This document shows positions 18,310 through 28,371 of a DNA stretch of 64,000 nucleotides, piece after piece. The stretch comes from Granulicella sp. L46 (GTDB taxonomy: Bacteria > Acidobacteriota > Terriglobia > Terriglobales > Acidobacteriaceae): the NCBI RefSeq assembly GCF_009765785.1, contig NZ_LMUT01000007.1:44038-108037 (forward strand). The letters are read 5' to 3'. Under the pieces are notes generated by a model that was not told the origin of the DNA, ran no database searches, and saw only the letters and a list, made by a program, of their open reading frames with translations. Each line of letters opens with the position of its first letter. Position 1 is the stretch's first letter. The translations under genes and the position numbers were made by a program.

Positions 18310-19461
18310 ATGGAAGCAACTATGTCCACGCCACGCCCACGCCACTCGTTTCAGACCGACGACCCTTCGCTTGAACCCATTGCGAAGAAGGTTCAGGCAG
18401 GAAAGCGTCTCAGCTTCGATGACGGTCTTACCCTGTATCGCAGCGGAGACATCCTTGCCGTCGGCTGGATGGCGAATCTGGTGCGTGAGCGCATGCATGG
18501 CGATGTCGCGTACTTCAACGTGAATCGGCACATCAATCCTACGAACGTCTGTATGGCGTCGTGCAGGCTTTGCGCGTTCGGCAGAAAGAAGGGTGAGGCC
18601 GACACTTACACCATGGCTCTGGAAGAGGCATGGGAGACAGCCGGCCAGGGGCTCACAGAGGCGGTCACCGAGTTTCACATTGTTGGCGGTCTGCATCCTG
18701 ATCTACCGTTCGAGTACTTCATGGACCTCGTGCGAGGCTTGAAAGAGCGCTACCCTAAGGTCCACATCAAGGCCTTCACGATGGTGGAGATTTCCTTCCT
18801 GGCAAAGATTGGAAAGATGTCGATTCCAGAGGCGATCGAGCGCATGAAGGCAGCGGGCGTGGACTCCTGCCCTGGCGGCGGCGCCGAGATCTTCGCTGAC
18901 CGCGTGCGTCATATTATTTGCGACCACAAGATCGACGGCGGCGAGTGGCTGGAGACGGCTCGGTTGCTGCACAAGGCTGGTTTGCGATCCAACGCGACGA
19001 TGCTCTACGGTCACATCGAAAACGATGAGGATCGTGTCGACCACCTGCTCAAGCTGCGCGAGGTGCAGGACGACACCGGCGGATTCCAAACATTTATTCC
19101 GCTCAGCTTTCATCCGGACAATACGGCGCTCGGGCATCTACCCAAGTCCAGTGGCATGACGGACATTCGGCAGATTGCCGTCAGCCGCTTGCTATTGGAT
19201 AATTTCTCACACATCAAGAGCTACTGGCAGATGGTGACGCCGAAGATGGCGCAGATTTCGCTGCGTTTCGGCGCGGACGACATCGACGGAACGGTTGTGG
19301 AAGAGAAGATCTATCATGACGCGGGCGCGAATACGCCGCAAGGCCTGCGGCGCCAGGATCTGGTCCGACTCATCACCGAGGCAGGGCGCATTCCGTTTGA
19401 GCGCGACACCCTCTACCGCGCGGTAACACGCAGCGAAGACAGCTTCACCGTCGCGGTGTAG
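18310..19461 (+). CDS. mqnE: aminofutalosine synthase MqnE (radical SAM)
   Basis: A 383-residue radical SAM enzyme of the futalosine route to menaquinone. It joins the adenosyl radical to 3-[(1-carboxyvinyl)oxy]benzoate. The cluster motif is CMASCRLC (CX3CX2C, about residues 78-85), preceded by HINPTNV. FHIVGGLHPDLPFEYF and HIKAFTMVEI are typical of MqnE more than MqnC. NATMLYGHIE and FQTFIPLSFHP lie in the barrel. Length fits. No other mqn gene is in the window. CofH-type F420 enzymes are the nearest alternative, but the GGLHPDLPFEYF pattern supports MqnE. Confidence 0.9.
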   Translation: MEATMSTPRPRHSFQTDDPSLEPIAKKVQAGKRLSFDDGLTLYRSGDILAVGWMANLVRERMHGDVAYFNVNRHINPTNVCMASCRLCAFGRKKGEADTYTMALEEAWETAGQGLTEAVTEFHIVGGLHPDLPFEYFMDLVRGLKERYPKVHIKAFTMVEISFLAKIGKMSIPEAIERMKAAGVDSCPGGGAEIFADRVRHIICDHKIDGGEWLETARLLHKAGLRSNATMLYGHIENDEDRVDHLLKLREVQDDTGGFQTFIPLSFHPDNTALGHLPKSSGMTDIRQIAVSRLLLDNFSHIKSYWQMVTPKMAQISLRFGADDIDGTVVEEKIYHDAGANTPQGLRRQDLVRLITEAGRIPFERDTLYRAVTRSEDSFTVAV

Positions 19462-19552
19462 CGAGGGCGGCACTAAGACCTTCTGCGCATGTATTGAAGA
19501 CCATTTAGCCGAATCAGCGCTGAACGGATTGCGATGGTGACGTTGATGATGG

Positions 19553-20032
19553 GTGAAGAAGGTGGGCATCACACTACGTCCGTATCGCGTGAATGATCTG
19601 GACGCGATGCATGCGTTGGATGTGGAGTGCTTCGATAAGCCATTCCGCTTTTCCCGCGGCGCGATGCGACGTTTTGCCGAAGCGAAAAAAGCGCGAGTGG
19701 TCATTGCGGAAGATAACGACGCGTTGGTGGGCTTCGTCATCCTGGATATCGAGGAAACCGAAGAGGGGCGGTTCGGCTACATCGTCACGTTAGATATATC
19801 TCCAGGATATCGACGTAGGGGCGTTGCGGGGCAGTTGATGGAGCAAGTGGAGCGAGAGGCTCTCCGTGAGGGCTGTGCTGCTGTTGTGCTCCATGTCTTC
19901 ACCGGAAATGAGCCGGCGATACGTTTCTACGCCGGCCGCGGTTTCGTGCGGTCTCATCGGGAGAATGATTTTTATGGTCGGGGAATCGATGCGTGGGTAT
20001 TCCACAAGCCTCTGCATTCAGCCGACGAATGA
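19553..20032 (+). CDS. GNAT-family N-acetyltransferase (RimI-like)
   Basis: A 159-residue GNAT protein starting at GTG 19553; the overlapping ATG codons just upstream are out of frame. The acetyl-CoA loop reads 'DISPGYRRRGVAGQLM' (R/Q-x-x-G-x-A/G) at about residues 82-97. It is followed by the 'HVFTGNEPAIRFYAGRGF' segment typical of RimI-type enzymes. The substrate is unknown. A second, unrelated-in-position RimI homologue occurs with tsaB at 27.8 kb, so this one is probably a different peptide or small-molecule acetylase. Confidence 0.8.
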   Translation: MKKVGITLRPYRVNDLDAMHALDVECFDKPFRFSRGAMRRFAEAKKARVVIAEDNDALVGFVILDIEETEEGRFGYIVTLDISPGYRRRGVAGQLMEQVEREALREGCAAVVLHVFTGNEPAIRFYAGRGFVRSHRENDFYGRGIDAWVFHKPLHSADE

Positions 20033-20101
20033 TGTCGAAATGCGGCCGATCCGTACCGTCTGCGATACATTGAGGTCATCAGAATTTTTCAGGAGACTAG
20101 G

Positions 20102-22246
20102 ATGCAACTTGGCTCTGCGCTGGTAGCGATCATGTTGGGCGGGTACGTAGGAACGATGAGTGCTCAAACAGTAGCAATTCATGGAGACAACGGGGTCGTT
20201 CTTGGGCCTCCGCCGGCTGTCACCGTTAAGCCGGTGACCGAGGATGTTGGCGGTCATAAGATTACCGACAACTATCGCTGGCTGGAAGATCAGAAGGCTG
20301 CAGATACGCGAGCCTACATCCAGGCACAACAGCAATACGCCGATACCTATTTTGCGCAGATCAAACCGCTGCGAGAACGGCTGGTGACGCGGTTGACCGA
20401 GATGCAGCGCGTGGACTCGGTGACTCCGCCGACAGAACGACACGGCCGGCTCTTCTACACCAAGCGCCTGGCGGCAGAGAATCAGGCTTCTATTTACTTC
20501 CGCGATGGACTCGAAGGACCCGAGATCAAGCTGATCGACGCGGGCACGTTGAGCGCCGACGGCAACGCATCAGTGAGCATCTCGGACGTCTCTTCGGATG
20601 GCAAACTGTTGGTCTACGGCGAGCGTCGTGGCGGGGCCGACGAAGAGTCAATCCACCTGCTGGATGTGGACACCAAGCAGACGCTGAGCGACATGCTTCC
20701 ACTCGCCCGCTATATGGGTGTCAGCCTGAATGGCAAAACGCTTTACTACTCCAAGATCGTCACCAGCGGAAGCAGCGCGGTGTTCTCGCATGCTCTGGGC
20801 ACACCCGCCGACAAAGATGTTGAAGTCCTCGCAGGCAGTTATAACCGGGAGCAGCTGGGTCCGCTGGATCTGGTGGGATGCCACGTCTCTGAGAACGGGC
20901 ACTGGCTGATTGTGACGATCGCCCACGGTGTGCCGTCGACGCGCGAAGACATCCTGCTAGAGGACCTGCGTAAACCCGGCGCGAAGCTCGAACCGTTGGT
21001 TTTCGGAATTGACTCTCGTTTCCAGTTGCATCTTGACGGTGATCGCATGCTTGTCAGCACGGACTTTGGCGCTCCTAATGGCAAGGTGCTGCGGGCAAGT
21101 CTTGGGGATCCGACAACGAAGAGCTGGCCCGTGGTGATTCCCGAAGGCAAGAGCCCGATCGACGAAGTCTCGATCGCTGGAGGAAAACTATTCATCGGGC
21201 GTCTGGTCGACGTGAAGTCGGAAACCACTATATACAGTCTCGACGGAAAGAAGCTTGGCGCGATTGCCTATCCGACGATCGGAACTGGAACGGTGGTGCG
21301 AGGGCGCGCCGATTCTAAGATCGGGTTTTATAACTTTTCCTCGTTCACCGTGCCGCCGACAATCTATCACTATGACATTGCGACCGGAAAATCGACGGTG
21401 TGGAACCGGGAGCAGGTGCCCTTCGATTCCGACAAGTATGAAGTGAAGCAGGTCTTCTACACCTCGAAGGACGGAACGCGCGTGCCCATGTTCATCGCCG
21501 GTCGCAAAGGCCTGGTGCGCGACGGAAGCGCGCCGGTCATGATGACCGGCTATGGCGGATTTCTCGTCTCCGAAACGCCGAGCTTCAATGCGAAGTATGC
21601 CTGGTGGATGGAGCAGGGCGGCTTCTTCGCGCTGCCCAACATGCGCGGTGGCGGGGAGTACGGTGAGACCTGGCACAAGGCTGGAATGTTTGAGCATAAG
21701 CAGAATGTCTTCGACGACTGGTATGCCGCGGCGGAGTATCTCATCGCGAATAACTACACCACCAGCAAAGGGCTGGCAATCACGGGCCGGTCCAATGGAG
21801 GCTTGCTCATGGGCGCGTCCATGACGCAGCGCCCGGACCTGTTTGGCGCCATCTTCTGCGGATATCCGCTGCTCGATATGTCGCGGTTCCAGAGGTTCCT
21901 CGTGGGACGCTGGTGGACGACCGAGTATGGCTCCGCCGAAAATTCGCAGCAGTCTGACTATATTCTGAAGTACTCGCCCTATCAGAACGTACGACCCGGT
22001 GTGAAGTATCCTGCGATCATGTTCTTTACCGGCGACAGTGACACCCGTGTCGCTCCTCTGCACGCGCGCAAGATGGCGGCGCTCATGCAGGCGACGGTGA
22101 TGGCCGAGCCAGAGGCCGACCGCCGGCCCGTCCTTCTCCACTACGACGTGAAGAACGGACACAGCGCCGGGATCAGCGTCGATCAACTGGTCAGCGACAT
22201 GGCGGATGAAGTTGGTTTTCTCTGGAATGAAACGGGCGGAAAGTAG
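20102..22246 (+). CDS. prolyl oligopeptidase family serine peptidase, exported
   Basis: A 714-residue S9A peptidase. A short signal (residues 1-22, ending in MSAQT) is followed by the seven-bladed propeller (about 90-440) and an alpha/beta hydrolase domain. The N-terminal helix carries DNYRWLEDQKA, a family hallmark. The catalytic Ser564 lies in TGRSNGGLL. The acid is in the GDSDTRVAPLHARKM segment, and the His is in VKNGHSAGIS. Cleaves short peptides after proline, here most likely in the periplasm. Length is typical (680-720). Confidence 0.92.
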   Translation: MQLGSALVAIMLGGYVGTMSAQTVAIHGDNGVVLGPPPAVTVKPVTEDVGGHKITDNYRWLEDQKAADTRAYIQAQQQYADTYFAQIKPLRERLVTRLTEMQRVDSVTPPTERHGRLFYTKRLAAENQASIYFRDGLEGPEIKLIDAGTLSADGNASVSISDVSSDGKLLVYGERRGGADEESIHLLDVDTKQTLSDMLPLARYMGVSLNGKTLYYSKIVTSGSSAVFSHALGTPADKDVEVLAGSYNREQLGPLDLVGCHVSENGHWLIVTIAHGVPSTREDILLEDLRKPGAKLEPLVFGIDSRFQLHLDGDRMLVSTDFGAPNGKVLRASLGDPTTKSWPVVIPEGKSPIDEVSIAGGKLFIGRLVDVKSETTIYSLDGKKLGAIAYPTIGTGTVVRGRADSKIGFYNFSSFTVPPTIYHYDIATGKSTVWNREQVPFDSDKYEVKQVFYTSKDGTRVPMFIAGRKGLVRDGSAPVMMTGYGGFLVSETPSFNAKYAWWMEQGGFFALPNMRGGGEYGETWHKAGMFEHKQNVFDDWYAAAEYLIANNYTTSKGLAITGRSNGGLLMGASMTQRPDLFGAIFCGYPLLDMSRFQRFLVGRWWTTEYGSAENSQQSDYILKYSPYQNVRPGVKYPAIMFFTGDSDTRVAPLHARKMAALMQATVMAEPEADRRPVLLHYDVKNGHSAGISVDQLVSDMADEVGFLWNETGGK

Positions 22247-22267
22247 CAGCGGCTGGCAGCAGAAGAA

Positions 22268-23872
22268 TTACCGCCGCAGCGGCATTAGCAGGGCATCGTA
22301 GCTGCGATGAAAGCGCAACACGGCAGCCCACTCGCCGCCGCGGTCATCCTGCCAGACGATCTCACCGCCAAGCAGCGCTGCGATCTCAGCCGGCATCAGG
22401 TCGCGGCTCACGGCAAACTCCTTGCCCCGGCGTGTGTTGGGATGGCTCATCAGGTAGCTGCGGAAAGCCGGCGACACGAAGTGCGACGTGAAGACAATGG
22501 CAGTGTCATAGCGCTCGGGCTCCTGCGCGGCCTTTCGAATCTGCGGTAGCGTAAAATCGTCGATCGATATCCCCTTGATCGGAGTTTTTACATAACCGAG
22601 CTCCGGACGAAATAAATCAGCGGCAACCGGCCACGCGGTGAGCACGGTCGCGTCCGGATAGTGTTGGGCGACGAAATCGATCGCCTCCTGATGCACCACG
22701 ATCATGTCGCGATAGGTGAGGTTGTCCTCAGGAGCAAAGGACGTGGGCGGATTCACCCAAAGCGCGCTGACGAATGCGACGCCAGTCGCGGCCGCGAGGA
22801 AGGGCCAGCGTCGGGTGTGGGTTCGCCATAGATCGACGCAGACAATCAGGATGAGCGGATAGATGGGCAGCAGGTAACGAGTCAGCAGCGCCCCTCCCAG
22901 CACCGAGAAGGCGAGCCAGTTAGCGACCACCAGCACGGCAATCGTAGTTCGAGCGCTGGGCGTCAGTGACCTCGGAGCATCATCTCGTCGCGCCAGAAAG
23001 AGGCAGGCGAGCGCAAACACAATGGGCATCCAGATATTGCGCTGCCAGAAAAGATGCAGAAAGCGATAGCGCACCGCCTGCAAGACATGCGCGGCAGTGA
23101 GATTGGCGGTCGCGTTGTAGCGGAGAAATTCCGGGTTGCCAAACGTAAAGCCGGTGACATGGTGGTGGTACGCAAACCATGCCACAAGTGGGAGTAACGG
23201 AAAAGAAAGGGCGGCGATCCAGCCGAGACGACGGCGCCGCAGCAAAGGGTTTTGCCAGTCACGAAAAAGCAACGCCAACTCGAGTGCGCCCAGTGCTGCC
23301 GGCTCAAGAATAGAAGTCTCCTTCGACAGCGCGGCCAGCGAGAAAAGTGCAGCCACGGAAAGATATCGCGGGGCATCACTGGTCGCGCCCGGAAGATAAA
23401 GCGCAAAAGCCCAGAGCGTAAAGGCTGCGGCGAAGATGTCGGCATGGGCCAGCGAGCTCTGCGCAAACCAAATTGGATAGACGGCCGTGAGTAGCGCGAC
23501 CGTGACGGCGGCTGGCACGTCTAGCAGCCGCTGCGTGAGCCGGAAGATGGCGAGAAGACCTGCAGCCGCGAAGGCGCACACCAGTAATCGCGTGGCCACA
23601 ATATGGTAGCCAACGATATGCCACAAGCTGCCGAGCAGAACATTTGGCAGGGGCGGGTGGGCGTTGGTGAAGTGAGGAACCAGTTGGCCGGTATGGTAAA
23701 AGTCCAGGGCCGCCGGAATGTAGTAGCCGCCCTCATCCCAGAAGTAGGGCAACTGCAGCAGCGTCAGGTGGCTGATGGCAACCGCTGCGAAGAACAATAA
23801 AAACAGGAGGAGTCCGGGCAGAGCCGCGAATTGGGCGCACGCCTGGCGAACTCGATCGGAGGGAGATTCCAC
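22268..23872 (-). CDS. GT-C membrane glycosyltransferase (GT39/ArnT-like)
   Basis: A 534-residue polytopic protein with about ten hydrophobic helices and a periplasmic C-terminal part. The first loop holds an acidic motif YFWDEGGYYIPAALDF, equivalent to the catalytic Asp/Glu of PMT/ArnT enzymes, followed by a conserved HPPLPN segment. Such enzymes use polyprenyl-phosphate sugars as donors. The sugar and acceptor are unknown. It is convergent with the prolyl oligopeptidase gene (21-base gap) and downstream of the DUF3467 gene, 5 bases away, so it may be co-transcribed with it. Confidence 0.8.
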   Translation of the reverse strand: MESPSDRVRQACAQFAALPGLLLFLLFFAAVAISHLTLLQLPYFWDEGGYYIPAALDFYHTGQLVPHFTNAHPPLPNVLLGSLWHIVGYHIVATRLLVCAFAAAGLLAIFRLTQRLLDVPAAVTVALLTAVYPIWFAQSSLAHADIFAAAFTLWAFALYLPGATSDAPRYLSVAALFSLAALSKETSILEPAALGALELALLFRDWQNPLLRRRRLGWIAALSFPLLPLVAWFAYHHHVTGFTFGNPEFLRYNATANLTAAHVLQAVRYRFLHLFWQRNIWMPIVFALACLFLARRDDAPRSLTPSARTTIAVLVVANWLAFSVLGGALLTRYLLPIYPLILIVCVDLWRTHTRRWPFLAAATGVAFVSALWVNPPTSFAPEDNLTYRDMIVVHQEAIDFVAQHYPDATVLTAWPVAADLFRPELGYVKTPIKGISIDDFTLPQIRKAAQEPERYDTAIVFTSHFVSPAFRSYLMSHPNTRRGKEFAVSRDLMPAEIAALLGGEIVWQDDRGGEWAAVLRFHRSYDALLMPLRR

Positions 23873-23877
23873 GATAG

Positions 23878-24204
23878 TTAGTGGACGGGACCGTTGGAGG
23901 GAACGGCGAAGCGCTGAACGCCAGGCCCTTCCAAGGAAATCGTTCCGAAGCTCTGCTCGTACTGGGCAACGTTGTGGTTCAAGACGTTTGCCAGTGCCTT
24001 GGCCTGCTGCGGGCTGAGGTAGATACCCTGAAAGTTATCCACGCGCACCTGGTCTGGCGTCTCCTGCTCGAGCGTCCCGAATACCAGGAAAAAATCCCAA
24101 ATGGAGAGGCGTACCTGGACGCTATTGGCATAGGAATCGCGGTAATCCGCTGATTTTTCAAGCGTAATTCGCGTGTTATCGGGTTGCGTGATGGTCTGGC
24201 TCAT
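23878..24204 (-). CDS. DUF3467 protein
   Basis: A 108-residue protein. ATG 24204 (MSQTITQ) is preferred; an upstream in-frame start would run into tRNA-Leu. The pattern 'YANSVQVRLSIWDFFLVFG' followed by 'GIYLSPQQAKALANVLNHNVAQYE' is that of DUF3467, a family of small proteins of unknown role. It lies between a tRNA gene and the GT-C gene on the same strand. Confidence 0.85.
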   Translation of the reverse strand: MSQTITQPDNTRITLEKSADYRDSYANSVQVRLSIWDFFLVFGTLEQETPDQVRVDNFQGIYLSPQQAKALANVLNHNVAQYEQSFGTISLEGPGVQRFAVPSNGPVH

Positions 24205-24230
24205 GTCGCTGCTTTCCGGATACTGAATAC

Positions 24231-24315
24231 TGGTGCGGGAGAGGGGACTTGAACCCCTACGCCTTTCGGGCACAGGCTTCTAAGACCTGCGTGTCTGCCA
24301 TTTCACCACTCCCGC
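24231..24315 (-). tRNA. tRNA-Leu (anticodon TAG)
   Basis: Read on the minus strand, the gene starts GCGGGAG at 24315 and ends with encoded ACCA at 24231-24234. The 7-bp acceptor stem is perfect (GCGGGAG/CTCCCGC). The anticodon stem-loop is CAGGT-CTTAGAA-GCCTG, giving anticodon TAG. A long variable arm (TGCCCGAAAGGCGT) marks a class II tRNA, and the T-loop GTTCAAG is intact. Length 85 including CCA. Confidence 0.97.
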
Positions 24316-24525
24316 GATCAATCTAAGCCTAACGGCTTGCGGGGCGGCTTGCAACGGAACGTCGGAATTGCCCTATTTTGATTGGTTGCGCCGACATCGC
24401 CGCGCATCTCATGAAGCAATACGAAGGAACTTGAAAATTGCCCCCAACTTTTGCTGCCAGATTCCGTATCCATGATTAGCAGTACGAGCGTCAATCGATG
24501 AAGAATCCGGGCGTAGGGAAGATAG

Positions 24526-24601
24526 GGCCTAGCGAAGGACGGCAAACCGCCGATGAACTCTGGGACGGCTGCTTAGGAGCCGGCGGACGGGATGGCGTCC
24601 G
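24526..24601 (+). promoter_or_regulatory. structured leader candidate upstream of lon
   Basis: The gap between tRNA-Leu and lon is about 360 bases and holds no convincing gene. Within it, GGCCTAGC (24526-24533) can pair with GC(T)TAGG..CC (24571-24581). This stem closes a domain that contains a CGGC-AAACC-GCCG hairpin (24540-24552) and an unpaired TGGGACG. A separate perfect hairpin, CGGACG/CGTCCG with a 6-base loop, follows at 24584-24601. The GGCAAACC...GGGACG pair of motifs recalls the c-di-GMP-I (GEMM) riboswitch core, but the helix between them does not form well and CAAAGCC is missing. Treat it as an unassigned 5'-UTR structure. Confidence 0.35.
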
Positions 24602-24674
24602 GAGCAAAAGGGTTGCGTCCAAACCGTATCCTAGTGCATCCTATTCAAGAAAGTTGATAAAGGAACACTCAATT

Positions 24675-27125
24675 ATGGCAAATGAATTTGTAAGCGTGAT
24701 CAAGCCGACCAGCAAGTCCGCCGGCACCGAAGGCAAAGGCAGAGCGTATCCTGTTCTCCCAGTTAGGGATACGGTTCTATTCCCGCATGCAGTTTTGCCG
24801 TTGACGGTTGGCAGGGAAAGCTCTATCCAGCTGATCCAGTCGCTGGGTGAGGAGAAGACCATCCTGGTCGTAGCTCAGCGCGACGCACGCCAGGACTCGC
24901 CCGAGGGTGGCGATCTGCACCAGGTAGGCACCCGCGCGACCGTCCACAAGGTCGTCAAAATGCCCAACCAGAGCCTTTTTGTGTTTACTGAGGGCATGGA
25001 ACGCGTCCGCCTGGGCGAATTTGACCAAACACAGCCGTTTCTGACGGCAAATTACACCGCATTGGACGAGGTTATTCCCGAGCATTCGCCCGAGGCCGAA
25101 GCTTTGCAGCGGAACGTTCTCGCGCAATTTCAGGAGATTGTTACGTCGTCTTCGACCCTTTCGGACGACCTGCAGACCATTGCACTGAATATCGAGGAGC
25201 CGTCGCGCCTGGCCGACTTCATCGCGGCCAGCTTGCCCTTCCTCACCACGGCCGAGAAGCAGGAGCTGCTCGAGACCTCCAATGTGAAGACGCGGCTGGA
25301 GATGATCAACAGCTACCTCGCCAAGGAGCTGGGCGTTCAGCAGCTGCGCAACAAGATCCAGAGCGAAGTTCAGGACTCAGTTCAGCAGTCCCAGCGCGAC
25401 TTCTACCTTCGCGAGCAGATGAAGGCCATCCAGAAGGAACTGGGCGATCTCGACGAGACCCAAAAGGACGTTGCTGACCTCAAGGAGAAGATTGAAGCCG
25501 CCGGCATGCCGGAGGAGACCAAGAAGGATGCCCTGAAGGAGCTCGCCCGCCTGGCGCGGATGAATCCCGCGGCGGCAGACTACTCGCTCACACGCAATTA
25601 TGTGGAGTGGCTAGCGGTTCTGCCCTGGTCGAAGAGCTCGTCCAGTGAGGTCGACATCAAGAAGGCCAAAGAGTTCCTCGACGAGGATCATTATGGCCTC
25701 AAGAAGGTGAAGGACCGCATCCTCGACTACCTGAGCGTCCGGCGTTTGAAGCCGGATATGAAGGGGCCGATCCTGTGCTTCGTCGGGCCTCCGGGCGTGG
25801 GCAAAACCTCGCTTGGTCGCAGCATCGCGCGCGCCCTTGGACGCAAATTCTCCAGAATTTCGCTCGGCGGTATGCACGACGAGGCGGAGATCCGCGGTCA
25901 TCGCCGCACCTACATTGGCGCGCTCCCAGGCCAGATCATCCAGCACTTGAAGCGCGTCGAAGTTAACGATCCCGTCTTCATGCTGGACGAAATTGACAAG
26001 CTGGGACGCGACTTCCGTGGCGACCCTGCGAGTGCGCTGCTCGAGACACTCGACCCGGAACAGAACAACACCTTCCGCGACAACTACCTCGATCAGCCCT
26101 TCGATCTAAGCAAGGTGCTCTTCATCTGCACGGCCAACCAGCTGGACACGATCCCGGCCCCTTTGCTCGATCGCATGGAGATCATCGAACTCACCGGGTA
26201 TACCGAAGAGGAGAAGGTCAACATCGCCGAGCGCTACTTGATTCCGCGCCAGATCAAGGAGAACGGCATCGAGCCTAAGGAAGGCCAGGACGCGATCATC
26301 GAGTTTCCGACCGCGAGCGTAGGCCTGATCGCGCGCCATTACACGCGAGAAGCCGGTGTGCGGCGCCTGGAGCAGCTTATTGGCACTGTCTGCCGCAAGA
26401 CGGCGCGCCAGGTTGCCGAAGGTCGCACCGAGAAGCTGATCGTCACGCCTGAGGTCATCCACGAATTTCTGGGCGGCATCAAGGTGCGCGTCGACACCGA
26501 AATCGCCGAGCGGACTAAGCGTCCCGGCGTAGCGGTCGGTCTCGCCTGGACACCGGCAGGCGGCGATGTGCTCTTCATCGAAGCCAACAAGATGAAGGGC
26601 AAGGGCGGCTTCACCATGACGGGCCAGATCGGCGATGTCATGAAGGAGTCCATGCAGGCGGCCCTCACGTGGGTGCGGTCAAACGCGCTCTCCTTAGGGC
26701 TGGATGACGATGTGCTCAAGGACATCGATCTGCACATCCACGTGCCTGCGGGCGCGATTCCGAAGGATGGCCCAAGCGCAGGTGTCACCATGGCGACAGC
26801 GCTAGTCTCCCTGCTGCTGGATCGGCCGATTCATCCGCTGCTGGCTATGACGGGTGAGATTACCCTGAGCGGCAACGTACTGCCGGTTGGTGGCATCAAG
26901 GAAAAGTTCCTTGCGGCCAAGCGGGCTGGCGTGCGCGATGTGATTCTGCCGATCGACGTGAAGACCAACGTGGAAGAGGATCTGTCCGCCGATCAGATTG
27001 ACGGTGTGACGATCCACTATGCCTCGCGGATTGAAGACGTACTGGATGTTGCCTTGCCGAAAACTATCGGCGAGGCAGCCCAGGACGAAGAAGTTCGTGA
27101 AGAGGTCCTCGCCGCGGTAGAGTAA
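24675..27125 (+). CDS. lon: ATP-dependent endopeptidase La (Lon)
   Basis: An 816-residue LonA protease that degrades misfolded and regulatory proteins in the cytoplasm. I chose ATG 24675 (MANEFVS) because AAGGA (24660-24664) precedes it. A longer frame back to 24498 reads through the structured leader and is not expected of the family. The LON substrate-binding domain spans about residues 30-225, followed by a coiled-coil helical part. The AAA+ module has Walker [10 protein letters not shown] and Walker [11 protein letters not shown]. The C-terminal protease domain has catalytic Ser701 (GPSAG) and Lys744 (GGIKEK). Length is typical. Confidence 0.97.
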   Translation: MANEFVSVIKPTSKSAGTEGKGRAYPVLPVRDTVLFPHAVLPLTVGRESSIQLIQSLGEEKTILVVAQRDARQDSPEGGDLHQVGTRATVHKVVKMPNQSLFVFTEGMERVRLGEFDQTQPFLTANYTALDEVIPEHSPEAEALQRNVLAQFQEIVTSSSTLSDDLQTIALNIEEPSRLADFIAASLPFLTTAEKQELLETSNVKTRLEMINSYLAKELGVQQLRNKIQSEVQDSVQQSQRDFYLREQMKAIQKELGDLDETQKDVADLKEKIEAAGMPEETKKDALKELARLARMNPAAADYSLTRNYVEWLAVLPWSKSSSSEVDIKKAKEFLDEDHYGLKKVKDRILDYLSVRRLKPDMKGPILCFVGPPGVGKTSLGRSIARALGRKFSRISLGGMHDEAEIRGHRRTYIGALPGQIIQHLKRVEVNDPVFMLDEIDKLGRDFRGDPASALLETLDPEQNNTFRDNYLDQPFDLSKVLFICTANQLDTIPAPLLDRMEIIELTGYTEEEKVNIAERYLIPRQIKENGIEPKEGQDAIIEFPTASVGLIARHYTREAGVRRLEQLIGTVCRKTARQVAEGRTEKLIVTPEVIHEFLGGIKVRVDTEIAERTKRPGVAVGLAWTPAGGDVLFIEANKMKGKGGFTMTGQIGDVMKESMQAALTWVRSNALSLGLDDDVLKDIDLHIHVPAGAIPKDGPSAGVTMATALVSLLLDRPIHPLLAMTGEITLSGNVLPVGGIKEKFLAAKRAGVRDVILPIDVKTNVEEDLSADQIDGVTIHYASRIEDVLDVALPKTIGEAAQDEEVREEVLAAVE

Positions 27126-27178
27126 GTGGCTTTGCCTTCCAGCGGTCCGTAGAGCCCGCCGCGCGGTATGCTCGGAGT

Positions 27179-27835
27179 GTGGATAGGACGTTGACCCAAG
27201 ACGAACGACTGCTGCTGATCGATACCTGCGGAGAGACCGCAGGTATTGCGTTAACTTGTGGCGAAGAGGTATTGGCCACTCGGGATCTCGCCCGCGGAAG
27301 CGCCTCGGCAGAGATTATCGACGCCATCCGCCGGCTTCTGCAGTCGCAGCCAGGAAGCCAGCTGCGGAATCTTGATGCGATTGGCATCGTTCATGGACCG
27401 GGATCGTTTACAGGCATACGCGCTGGCCTGGCGACAGCCAAGGGGCTTTGCGAGGCTGCGGCACTTCCCATGGCAGCCGTCTCCCGCCTGGAGGTTTTGG
27501 CGAACGCAACCGGTCTGGCTGATGGCTATGCTGCACTCGACGCCGGACGCTCTGAGGTCTACGTGCGCGAGGTCAGCACAGGTCGCGAGTGGCTCTGCAC
27601 CACCGGCGATCTCCAACGACAGTGCCATGGTGAGCGGATCGCTTTGGCGGAGAGCCGTCTGGTCGATCAGCTACAAGGCTGCGAAACAATCCTCCATACC
27701 CTGCACGCATCGGACGCTCGGGGCGCGGTCTTACGCAAGCTGCGCATGGGTGGAAGCGATGTCGCGCTTACGGACGCCAACTACGTCCGGCAGGAGAGCG
27801 ACATCTACCGGAAACCAGCTGGGGCGGTCGGTTGA
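27179..27835 (+). CDS. tsaB: tRNA threonylcarbamoyladenosine biosynthesis protein TsaB
   Basis: A 218-residue ASKHA-fold protein that partners TsaD in making t6A37 in tRNAs. It starts at GTG 27179. Signatures are LLLIDTCGETAGIAL near the N-terminus and IGIVHGPGSFTGIRAGLATAKGL (about residues 68-90), the TsaB hallmark. It then reads through a shortened C-terminal half as usual for TsaB. The stop overlaps the next gene's ATG (TGATG), so tsaB and rimI are translationally coupled, the arrangement seen in many bacteria. Confidence 0.93.
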   Translation: MDRTLTQDERLLLIDTCGETAGIALTCGEEVLATRDLARGSASAEIIDAIRRLLQSQPGSQLRNLDAIGIVHGPGSFTGIRAGLATAKGLCEAAALPMAAVSRLEVLANATGLADGYAALDAGRSEVYVREVSTGREWLCTTGDLQRQCHGERIALAESRLVDQLQGCETILHTLHASDARGAVLRKLRMGGSDVALTDANYVRQESDIYRKPAGAVG

Positions 27836-28296
27836 TGTCCGCCGATTGGCTAATACGGTGCGCGTCACCCGCTGATCTGGATGCCATACTTGCAATCGAA
27901 CAAGCCTGCGCTGAAGCGCCGCATTGGACCCACCCCCTATGGCTGGCAGCTCTCAGCGGCGAGCAGGGGAGCGAGCCCCAGCGCGCGAGTTTTGTGGCGG
28001 AAAGCAACGGAGGCATCGTTGGATTTGCCGTTGCCAGCCGTACGGGTGAGTTGGCGGAGCTCGAGAGCGTGGCTGTCTCCCCGTCGGTACGCCGCAAGGG
28101 TATCGGCAAGGCGCTTTGCCAGCAGGTGATGGATTGGTCGCGAAACGGAGCAAGCGAGCTCGAGCTCGAGGTCCGGGCATCGAGCGACGGTGCCTTGGCG
28201 CTCTACCGCTCGCTCGGGTTTCTGGAGCAGAGCCGCCGCCGGGAATATTATCGCAACCCGACCGAGGATGCCGTGCTGATGGCTGCTCGGCTATAA
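27835..28296 (+). CDS. rimI: ribosomal-protein-alanine N-acetyltransferase RimI-like
   Basis: A 153-residue GNAT enzyme starting at ATG 27835, overlapping the tsaB stop by one base. The acetyl-CoA motif is 'VSPSVRRKGIGKALC' (R-x-x-G-x-G), followed by 'LEVRASSDGALALYRSLGF', typical of RimI, which acetylates the N-terminal Ala of ribosomal protein S18. The tsaB neighbourhood supports the name, though substrate choice cannot be read from sequence. Confidence 0.85.
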   Translation: MSADWLIRCASPADLDAILAIEQACAEAPHWTHPLWLAALSGEQGSEPQRASFVAESNGGIVGFAVASRTGELAELESVAVSPSVRRKGIGKALCQQVMDWSRNGASELELEVRASSDGALALYRSLGFLEQSRRREYYRNPTEDAVLMAARL

Positions 28297-28371
28297 CGTC
28301 AAATGCTGCATACGATCAAGGTCACCACACTTCGCAGAAGGTTGAGGGGCGCGAAGGTATAATCGTTGCCT

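Noticed and set aside
24526..24601. A true c-di-GMP-I riboswitch
   Set aside because: GGCAAACC and GGGACG match, but the helix joining them cannot form and the CAAAGCC and GGYU elements are absent. Kept only as an unassigned structure.
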